35,865 nt of DNA from Actinomyces oris (GTDB lineage Bacteria; Actinomycetota; Actinomycetes; Actinomycetales; Actinomycetaceae), in assembly GCF_001929375.1 (NCBI RefSeq), contig NZ_MSGO01000013.1, positions 46,718 to 82,582 of the forward strand, in the 5' to 3' direction. Below are positions 18,080-24,849 of this stretch, in pieces. A model generated the notes under the pieces. That model was not told where the DNA came from. It made no database searches and was given only the letters and a program-made list of their open reading frames with translations. Both the position numbers and the translations under genes were made by a program. Within the stretch, counting starts at the first letter, position 1. The number at the start of each line of letters is the position of its first letter.

Positions 18080-18187
18080 CAATGTGCCTTCCCTGTGGCG
18101 TAGCTGGACTGGAGTGGATGGACGATGGTGCAGTGGGATCATTGACCGCCTGGGACGGTCCGCCGGCGTCTGGAGCGGCGGGGCCGC

Positions 18188-19315
<1,128 letters not shown>

Positions 19316-19567
19316 GAGGCGTGCTCCTTTCTGATGCTGGTCCGGGTACCTGACTGGCACTCAGTTGCTGATGGGTCTTCGGCGTTTGACACTCCCCGAC
19401 AGGCCGGGAGGCGGCCATCTCGCCAGGACTCCTCCCGTGGTTCCGGCGCCGGGGAAGAGGCGTCGGACTCGACATCGGGCGGAGACCTCACGAGATGGTT
19501 CGCCAGAGCCCTGTTGGCGTCTGCGTGCGGTCCGTCGGGGTGTTCAGTTGTCGACGCGGTCGCGGGG

Positions 19568-19999
19568 TCAGAAGAAGCCGGGGATGATCTCCTCGGCCGT
19601 GTCGGCGAAGACCTGTTCCTGGGCGGCCAGGTAGGTGCTCCAGGACTCGGAGTCCCAGATCTCCACCCGGGCGCCGGCTCCGATCACCGCCAGGTCCTTC
19701 TTCAGGCCCGCGTAGGCCCTCAGCGGAGCCGGCAGCGTGATACGCCCCTGCTTGTCCGGGATCTGCGAGTCCGCCCCCGAGAGCATGACGCGCACGTAGT
19801 CACGCGCCTGCTTCTGAGCGAGGGGGGCCTCACGCAGCTGGGCGTACATGCGCTCGAACTCGGCGGCGGTGAAGGCGTACAGGCAGTGCTCCTGACCTCG
19901 GGTCAGGACCACGCCGCCCGCAAGCTCCTCACGGAACTTCGCCGGGAGGATGAGACGGCCCTTCTCGTCCAGCTTGGGTGCATACGTCCCCAGGAACAT
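19568..19999 (-). CDS. mraZ: MraZ transcriptional regulator
   Basis: DNA-binding regulator of the dcw cluster that forms ring oligomers and usually represses its own promoter. The 143-residue product contains two SpoVT/AbrB-like units: [23 protein letters not shown] at the N-terminus, and a second with [13 protein letters not shown] near residue 85. Both carry the DxKGR/DxQGR core. The start ATG at 19999 has AAGGAGG 6 nt upstream, which rules out an extended frame to 20068. It is the first gene of the dcw cluster, and 10-bp-phased repeats of MraZ-box type lie 34-69 nt upstream, supporting autoregulation. Confidence 0.97.
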   Translation of the reverse strand: MFLGTYAPKLDEKGRLILPAKFREELAGGVVLTRGQEHCLYAFTAAEFERMYAQLREAPLAQKQARDYVRVMLSGADSQIPDKQGRITLPAPLRAYAGLKKDLAVIGAGARVEIWDSESWSTYLAAQEQVFADTAEEIIPGFF

Positions 20000-20032
20000 G
20001 AGCCACCTCCTTCCCCTCGACGACCCCGCGTG

Positions 20033-20068
20033 CCCCACCCTACTCCACTTCCCTCCCTTTTCTCCCAC
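20033..20068 (-). promoter_or_regulatory. MraZ-box array upstream of mraZ
   Basis: On the mraZ coding strand four hexamers follow each other every 10 bp: GTGGGA (20068-20063), AGGGAG (20058-20053), GTGGAG (20048-20043) and GTGGGG (20038-20033). Three match the TGGRN core and one is degenerate. E. coli MraZ binds TGGGN direct repeats separated by 5 nt, which gives the same 10-bp period. The array is 34-69 nt upstream of the start codon, as expected for an autoregulatory operator. Binding by this MraZ is inferred. Confidence 0.7.
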
Positions 20069-20177
20069 CCCTCCTCCTCGAGAGCATCACAACCGCATAT
20101 CACCGACGACGGAACCACCACCCCGGGCCTCTGACTTTTCGTTGACATCACAGCAGTTCACCGCCTCTTCACGCAGG

Positions 20178-20204
20178 GTGGAGGGAGGTGGAGGACGGGT
20201 GGAG
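20178..20204 (+). repeat. second GTGGAG repeat cluster
   Basis: Three copies of GTGGAG on the plus strand start at 20178, 20188 and 20199 (spacing 10 and 11 bp). They share core and spacing with the mraZ-proximal array but point the other way. They could be extra MraZ sites that let the ring-shaped protein loop the DNA, or purine-rich low complexity. Confidence 0.45.
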
Positions 20205-20437
20205 GGAGGCATTCACCACCACCCTTCTCGGCGTGGTGGATATCCAGGAAAAAAGCAGAGTCCACTCGGCCTGCATGCAGAGTTCGGGTGGGGCTCAGGG
20301 ACTCTGCGCAGAGGTACGAGCAGAGCCGCACCGCTCTTGTGGCGGCTCTCCCGAATCCAATGATTTCCTTGGGATTCTCAGGATTCTGTCCCGGCCTCGC
20401 GAGGTCCGCCGGGGGCTGATCGGGCTCTCCAGACGCT

Positions 20438-20479
20438 CAGGTCCTGTCTCGAACGGGTGAGCGTTGGAGACAGGACCTG
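20438..20479. terminator. 13-bp perfect hairpin
   Basis: CAGGTCCTGTCTC (20438-20450) is exactly complementary to GAGACAGGACCTG (20467-20479) with a 16-nt loop. It lies about 150 nt downstream of the DUF3040 gene on the minus strand and upstream of mraZ, so it would separate the two units. No T tract follows, so it is either a U-tract-less terminator, common in high-GC actinobacteria, or another structured element. Confidence 0.5.
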
Positions 20480-20509
20480 TGGGGCCGTACCGGCGGGAGG
20501 GATGCGGTG

Positions 20510-20544
20510 GTGGAGGGAAGTGGGGGTGGTGGAGGGAGATGGGG
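20510..20544 (+). repeat. third TGGRG repeat cluster
   Basis: Plus-strand hexamers GTGGAG (20510), GTGGGG (20520), GTGGAG (20529) and ATGGGG (20539) are spaced 10, 9 and 10 bp. The core matches the MraZ-type boxes near mraZ, about 470 bp away. Function is unproven; local G-richness makes chance matches possible. Confidence 0.4.
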
Positions 20545-20627
20545 ATCGGCGTGCGTTGACGCGGCCTGAGGGGTGCGGGGATGCGGGTGGAGTAGAGAGG
20601 GGGGAGGAGGGGGCTGGTGTGAGCTGG

Positions 20628-21041
20628 TCAGTCCTCTGAGTCGCGCCTGCGATCCCAGCGCTCCGACTGGCGGTCCATGAAGGAGGAGCGCTTCTTCCCG
20701 CCGTTGGCACCCCTGGCGGGCCTGTCTCGACCTGCCGCGGACTGGCGTGGGCTCGTCGTGCTCTCAACCCGGGTCAGTGCCAGTGCGACCCCGCCGACGG
20801 CCACGAGGAAGCCCGCGACCCCCAGCAGGATGGACAGGAGGCTGTGGGGCACTGAGACCCCTGCGATGAGAAGCGCCAGGCCGATGAGGGCCAGGGCCAC
20901 GCCACCACCGATATGGCGCGGTGAGGGGCGCGAGAGCCGGCGCTCCTGACGCTGGAAGGTCTGAGCCAGCTCGGGATCATCCTCATGGAGCTGCGATTCC
21001 AGGTCTCGCAGGACCTGCTGCTCTCGCTCTGACAGTGCCAT
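20628..21041 (-). CDS. DUF3040 domain membrane protein
   Basis: Actinobacterial protein of 137 residues. The N-terminus MALSEREQQVLRDLESQL is the DUF3040 signature, followed by a charged stretch. Two membrane helices (about residues 45-62 and 68-87) and a basic, disordered tail of about 50 residues follow. The function is unknown; members are often found near dcw genes or dinB in actinobacteria. I start at the second of two adjacent ATGs (21041) because AAGGAG is then 4 nt away rather than 1. It lies 46 bp after dinB on the same strand and may be co-transcribed with it. Confidence 0.85.
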   Translation of the reverse strand: MALSEREQQVLRDLESQLHEDDPELAQTFQRQERRLSRPSPRHIGGGVALALIGLALLIAGVSVPHSLLSILLGVAGFLVAVGGVALALTRVESTTSPRQSAAGRDRPARGANGGKKRSSFMDRQSERWDRRRDSED

Positions 21042-21087
21042 CATGCTCCTTGCTTCCGGGCGGGGCCGGGGATCTGCGCCGTAGTCG

Positions 21088-22440
21088 TCAGGATAGGCGC
21101 TGCGGCCGCTCAGGAGAAACTTTCCTGGGAGGTTGGTCGGGGCGAGAACCGGCTCTCCTGCTCGGATCGCTGAAGACCCCGCTCTCTCGGTGGCCCTCTT
21201 CCGAGCCGAGCGGTGTCCGGGTGGTGCCGTCTCCTGGCAGGAGGCTGGCCGGGGCCACTGCGTGAGCGCCCCATCTGCGGCGTACGGCGTCGGCTGCCCG
21301 CTCGGAGGCGCCGCGCCGCGGGTCCTCGTCCAGGAGGAGCTGCACACCGTCGTCGGGGCGCAGCAGTCCCTCGACCCGCACCCCCAGGAGGCGAAAGCCG
21401 CCGGGCGGGGTGGGCAGGGCTGAGTAGAGCGAGGAGACGGTCTCCCAGATGTCCTGGGCGAGGTCGGTGGGAGTGGCCAGGGTGCGTGAGCGGGTGACGG
21501 TGGTGAAGTCGGCCCCTCGAGCCTTGAGGACGGCGACACGGCAGCGCAGGTCCGCCGCGCGCAGGCGGGCGGCGCACTGGTGGGTCTGGTCCAGCAGGAC
21601 CCGCCGGGCGTGCTCCCGGTCGGTGAGGGTCTCGAAGAAGGTGGTCTCGGTGCCCACCGACTTCTCCTCGCGCACCGGCTCCACCCGGCGGGGGTCGACG
21701 CCGTGGGAGAGCTCGTGCAGGTGGCGTCCGGAGGCCCGGCCGAGGATCCTCTCCAGGTGGCGCACGTCGGTGTCCGCCAGGGTGCGCACGTCCCGGATCC
21801 CCCACCTGGCCAGGATCTCCTGCGTCCGAGCGCCCACGCCCCACAGCGCCCCGACCGGCAGCACGTTGAGGAAGTCCTGCGTGGCGCCGGCCGGCACCAG
21901 GAGCAGCCCGTCGGGCTTGGCGTGGGAGGAGGCGAGCTTGGCGATGAACTTGGTGGAGGCGATGCCCACCGAGGCCGGGACGCCCACTCTCCGGCGTATC
22001 TCGGCGCGGATCCACCTGCCGATGGCCACAGGCGACCCCATGCGGCGCCTGGCCCCGGTCACGTCCAGAAAGGCCTCGTCGATGCTCACCTTCTCCAGGA
22101 CGGGGGTGACCTCCGCCAGGACGGCCATGACCTGGGCGGAGACCTGGGAGTAGAGGCCGTGACGCACGGGCAGGACCACGGCCTGGGGGCAGCGGCGGGA
22201 GGCCTCGGCCATGGACATCGCCGAGGAGACGCCGAAGGCGCGGGCCTCGTAGGAGGCGGCTGAGACGACGCCCCGGCCGTCGCGGCCGCCGACGATGACA
22301 GGGCGGCCGGCCAGCTCGGGGTGCTCGAGGAGCTCGACCGAGGCGAAGAAGGCGTCCATGTCGACGTGGATGATGGGGGCGGCGGAGTCATCGTCCCCCC
22401 AGGACCGGCGCGCGGCCTGGGAACGGGGCGCCCTGCTCAT
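21088..22440 (-). CDS. dinB: DNA polymerase IV (DinB), Y-family translesion polymerase
   Basis: Low-fidelity polymerase that copies past DNA damage. In the 450-residue protein the catalytic metal ligands are visible in HVDMDAFFASVE (Asp27, with steric-gate Phe) and KVSIDEAFLD (Asp121, Glu122). PVIVGGRDGRGVVSAASYEARAFGV, PASVGIASTKFIAKLAS and the little-finger region with VGTETTF follow. The last ~60 residues are Arg/Pro-rich and poorly conserved. I start at the ATG at 22440, preceded by GAGGAGG at 5 nt. A clear C-terminal beta-clamp motif is not obvious. The upstream region does not show an evident LexA box, so SOS control is not supported here. Confidence 0.95.
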   Translation of the reverse strand: MSRAPRSQAARRSWGDDDSAAPIIHVDMDAFFASVELLEHPELAGRPVIVGGRDGRGVVSAASYEARAFGVSSAMSMAEASRRCPQAVVLPVRHGLYSQVSAQVMAVLAEVTPVLEKVSIDEAFLDVTGARRRMGSPVAIGRWIRAEIRRRVGVPASVGIASTKFIAKLASSHAKPDGLLLVPAGATQDFLNVLPVGALWGVGARTQEILARWGIRDVRTLADTDVRHLERILGRASGRHLHELSHGVDPRRVEPVREEKSVGTETTFFETLTDREHARRVLLDQTHQCAARLRAADLRCRVAVLKARGADFTTVTRSRTLATPTDLAQDIWETVSSLYSALPTPPGGFRLLGVRVEGLLRPDDGVQLLLDEDPRRGASERAADAVRRRWGAHAVAPASLLPGDGTTRTPLGSEEGHRESGVFSDPSRRAGSRPDQPPRKVSPERPQRLS

Positions 22441-22515
22441 CTCCACCTCCTCAACGAGTGCGGCGGGCTCAGCGACTGACGGGACCGGAGAAGTCCGACT
22501 GCACTCCTCTCAGGC

Positions 22516-22527
22516 TACCGTGGGGCT
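22516..22527 (+). promoter_or_regulatory. leaderless-type promoter of the spermidine-synthase-like gene
   Basis: TACCGT (22516-22521) fits the actinobacterial -10 pattern TANNNT and is followed by exactly 6 nt and then the GTG start. No ribosome binding site is present. This is the geometry of leaderless transcripts, where transcription starts at the first base of the start codon. A -35 element is not clear. Confidence 0.5.
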
Positions 22528-23364
22528 GTGACACGTAGACGCAGGACCTCTGGGGCCCCGGCGCTGACCGACCTGCCCCCGGGCCCGGTGCGCACCTCCT
22601 TGGCCACGGCCGAGCTCGTGGCGCGAGACACCGGGATCCTCCTCATGCTCGACGGCACGGAATCCTCCTTCCTGGACCTGCGAGACCCCTCCCACCTGGA
22701 CTTCGAGTACCACCAGCAGATGGACGCGGTGCTCACGGCGCTGCGCGGCGAGGGCGGCCCCGTCAGGGCGCTTCACCTGGGTGGGGCGGGCTGCGCCCTG
22801 GCCAGGGCGTGGGACGCGACCCGCCCCGGCTCCCAGCAGGTCGCCGTCGAGATCGATGAGATTCTCGCGAGCCAGGTGCGGACCTGGTTCGACCTGCCCC
22901 GATCCCCCAGGCTGAGGATCCGGGTCGGTGACGCCGCTGAGGTGGTTGCTGGGCTGCGGCCCGGCCAGTGGGACGTCGTGGTGCGTGACGTGTTCGGCGG
23001 CGGGAGTGTGCCTGGCTCCTGCAGGAGCCAGGAGTTCCTCGGCTCCTGCCTGAGGGCGCTGACGCCTGACGGGCTGCTGCTGGTCAACACCGCCTCCATG
23101 CCGCGCGCCCGAGCCGGCGCCGAGATCGCGGCGCTCGCCAGGGCCCTGGACGGTGACGTCTCCCGCGCAGTCATCGTCGCCGACCCCGCTGCGGTGCGTG
23201 GCAGACGTCGGGGCAACCTGGTGCTGGTGGCCCGCCGGGCCCCTTTCACGGCGGGCGAGCTCGAGGAGGTCGAGCGCGCGGTGCGCCGTCTGCCGCTGCC
23301 GGTGCGCAGCTGGTCGCTCGACGACGCCGCGGTTCCGCGCCCCGAGGGCGGCCAGACCCGCTAG
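22528..23364 (+). CDS. spermidine synthase-like SAM-binding protein
   Basis: Class I methyltransferase-fold protein of 278 residues, related to the spermidine synthase family. The nucleotide-binding core is seen at ALHLGGAGCALARA and VAVEIDEIL, followed by RIRVGDAAEVV and WDVVVRDVFGGGSVPG. In true polyamine synthases an acidic active-site motif stands where this protein has RDVFGGG, and no polyamine pathway genes are nearby. A transferase with a different substrate is therefore more likely. The GTG start is set by the leaderless promoter geometry and leaves 87 bp to the divergent dinB. It converges on the PAC2 gene. Confidence 0.75.
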   Translation: MTRRRRTSGAPALTDLPPGPVRTSLATAELVARDTGILLMLDGTESSFLDLRDPSHLDFEYHQQMDAVLTALRGEGGPVRALHLGGAGCALARAWDATRPGSQQVAVEIDEILASQVRTWFDLPRSPRLRIRVGDAAEVVAGLRPGQWDVVVRDVFGGGSVPGSCRSQEFLGSCLRALTPDGLLLVNTASMPRARAGAEIAALARALDGDVSRAVIVADPAAVRGRRRGNLVLVARRAPFTAGELEEVERAVRRLPLPVRSWSLDDAAVPRPEGGQTR

Positions 23365-23376
23365 ACCCGTGAGAGG

Positions 23377-23395
23377 CGGCTGACCGGTACAGCCG
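23377..23395. terminator. hairpin between convergent genes
   Basis: CGGCTG/CAGCCG with a 7-nt loop lies in the 63-bp gap between the convergent spermidine-synthase-like and PAC2 genes. It may be a bidirectional terminator. There is no T tract. Confidence 0.35.
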
Positions 23396-23427
23396 GCTCG
23401 GGACCTCCCAGCACCGCGCAGTACCGT

Positions 23428-24366
23428 TCAGCCCTCGCGGCCGGGGTTCCAGCCCTGGGGCCCCAGGTCCCCGGAGTCGTTGGCCTCCAGGAAGGCCTCC
23501 AGGCGGGCGCCGATCTCCTCGGCGCTGGGCAGGTTGAGGATCGGCGCGGACGTGTCGACCTCATCGATGGCGATTCTGGGGGCCATGGCGTCGTACTGGG
23601 CCTCCAGGGCGGAGACGACGGCGCTGACCTCCGGCTGCTGTGCGGCCTCGGCGTTGATCTCGGCGCGGTTGATGCTGGCGGCGGCCTCGAGGTCCCCCAC
23701 CGGCAGTGCCAGGCCGGTGGCCTGCACGATGGCGGTCAGCAGCGCCGAGGCTCCCTGCGGGAACTCGTCACGGGCCACGTAGTGCGGGATCGCGGCCGAG
23801 ACTCCGCGGGAGTCCAGGCCCAGCTCGCCCAGACGCAGCTCGAGGTAGGCCGACATCGACCCGGGCAGCTCGACGTGCCCGAAGAGCTCGGGCTGGTTGG
23901 GCAGCAGGTCGGGCTGGCTGCCGTGGTGGTGGACGTAGGTCGGGCGCGTGTGGGGCACGGCCATGGGGATGCCGCTCATGCCGACGGCCTGGCTCACGCC
24001 CATGGAGACGGCCAGGTGGGCCACGGCTCCGACGAACTCGTCCCAGCGGTAGTCCGGCTCGCTGCCGTGGAGCAGGAGGACGTCCTCGCCGTCGTCGTCA
24101 TGGAGGAGGTCCAGGACCAGCTCGGGCATGATGACTGAGGAGTAGTTGTTGTGGACGAAGGTCATCGTGGGACGCCTGGCGCGGTAGTCCACGAGGGCGT
24201 CGATGTCGAAGGTGGCGACACGCTCGCTGGGGAGCGTCATGAGCAGCTGGTCGACGGCCAGCGCGCCGGCGTTGCCTGCGTCCATGGCGCCCTCGAAGTG
24301 GTGGATGAGGACCCTCGGGGAGATCGGCTGATCCGCGGGGTGCTGGATGGTGAACAGTGGTCTCAC
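23428..24366 (-). CDS. PAC2 family protein (proteasome assembly chaperone-like)
   Basis: The 312-residue protein belongs to the PAC2 family, named for a eukaryotic proteasome assembly chaperone and widespread in actinobacteria with unknown role. Family features seen are HHFEGAMDAGNAGALAV near the N-terminus, the RPTMTF segment, DVLLLHGSEPDYRW, GMSGIPMAVPHTRP and ARDEFPQGA. The GTG at 24366 is chosen because GGAGGAG lies 8 nt upstream; a frame to 24537 would add a low-complexity segment with no such site. I saw no proteasome genes in the window. It converges on the spermidine-synthase-like gene and is divergent from the HelD-type gene. Confidence 0.85.
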   Translation of the reverse strand: MRPLFTIQHPADQPISPRVLIHHFEGAMDAGNAGALAVDQLLMTLPSERVATFDIDALVDYRARRPTMTFVHNNYSSVIMPELVLDLLHDDDGEDVLLLHGSEPDYRWDEFVGAVAHLAVSMGVSQAVGMSGIPMAVPHTRPTYVHHHGSQPDLLPNQPELFGHVELPGSMSAYLELRLGELGLDSRGVSAAIPHYVARDEFPQGASALLTAIVQATGLALPVGDLEAAASINRAEINAEAAQQPEVSAVVSALEAQYDAMAPRIAIDEVDTSAPILNLPSAEEIGARLEAFLEANDSGDLGPQGWNPGREG

Positions 24367-24621
24367 GAGCCCGTCTCCTCCTGTCTGGTCTGGTTCATCC
24401 TCCCGCAGCATGGGCCCGTTGGTGCGCCCGCCCTGAGGGGCGAGCGAGACCGACGGTCCCGGGAGGGCGTGTCCGTGTCGTGCAATGGTCTCAGCATGGT
24501 CTGGGTTCGGTGCCCGCAGCGCTCCCGTCTCAGTCACGTCTCAGCCATGTCGTGGTCGAGCGACGTCGAGTGACCTCGGTTCAGTGACACGATTCGGCGT
24601 TTTATCAGGATTCGTCCGGGT

Positions 24622-24658
24622 GAGTGCCCGGGAACGGCGGTTAGCGTCCTGGGCACTC
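24622..24658 (+). promoter_or_regulatory. hairpin upstream of the HelD-type gene
   Basis: GAGTGCCCGGG (24622-24632) pairs with CCTGGGCACTC (24648-24658) with one mismatch and a 15-nt loop. It is about 190 nt upstream of the helicase start and about 100 nt upstream of a tiny ORF with a good ribosome binding site. It may be an operator or part of a structured 5' leader. Confidence 0.35.
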
Positions 24659-24756
24659 CTGCCAACACCTTCTGGATTGTCGATGTTCCCACCCGCGCCG
24701 GGTTCGGGCGCCTTGTTCGCCCTCGGCGTCCCCGTCGGGGCGTCAGCAGGAGAATA

Positions 24757-24774
24757 ATGGGTCGACCGTACTGA
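24757..24774 (+). other. possible 5-codon leader ORF (MGRPY)
   Basis: ATG-GGT-CGA-CCG-TAC-TGA is preceded by AGGAG 4 nt upstream, a better ribosome binding site than the downstream helicase start has. It ends 75 bp before that start. Such minimal ORFs can act as ribosome-sensing leaders, but a chance match is possible. Confidence 0.25.
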
Positions 24775-24849
24775 AGCCATCACCGACCCCAGTACCCGTC
24801 AGCGTCAACCAGCGCCGGCCAGCGCGCCTGCCGGCCAGAACCAGAACCG

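Larger units (their letters stand above)
20000..20627. other. 628-bp intergenic region upstream of mraZ
   Basis: No convincing gene on either strand. It holds the presumed mraZ/dcw promoter, three clusters of TGGRG-type repeats, an inverted repeat CCACCAC/GTGGTGG (20216-20222 and 20233-20239, 10-nt loop) and a long hairpin near 20438-20479 (all listed or described separately). It is the largest gene-free stretch in the window. I could not place a confident -35/-10 pair. Confidence 0.6.
24367..24849. other. 483-bp divergent intergenic region
   Basis: Lies between the PAC2 and HelD-type genes, so it should contain promoters for both. No supported protein gene except a possible 5-codon leader ORF. 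GTCTCAG recurs on the plus strand (for example near 24487, 24528 and 24538). The segment around 24595-24615 is AT-richer than its surroundings. A hairpin at 24622-24658 is listed separately. Confidence 0.5.

Noticed and set aside
15698-18103. Very long plus-strand open frame opposite ftsI and ftsL
   Set aside because: Its translation is Gly/Val/Asp/Leu-rich without any family motif, the usual shadow in high-GC DNA. The minus strand carries complete, motif-verified genes.
20188-20460. Small plus-strand open frame in the gap upstream of mraZ
   Set aside because: No ribosome binding site, no family resemblance, and it covers repeat clusters and a hairpin better explained as regulatory DNA.
22441-22527. 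LexA/SOS box upstream of dinB
   Set aside because: No GAAC-N4-GTTC-type palindrome in the 87-bp divergent gap.
24367-24849. Rifamycin-associated element upstream of the HelD-type gene
   Set aside because: I looked for the GGGGCTTGC-type inverted element known from other actinobacteria and did not see it.
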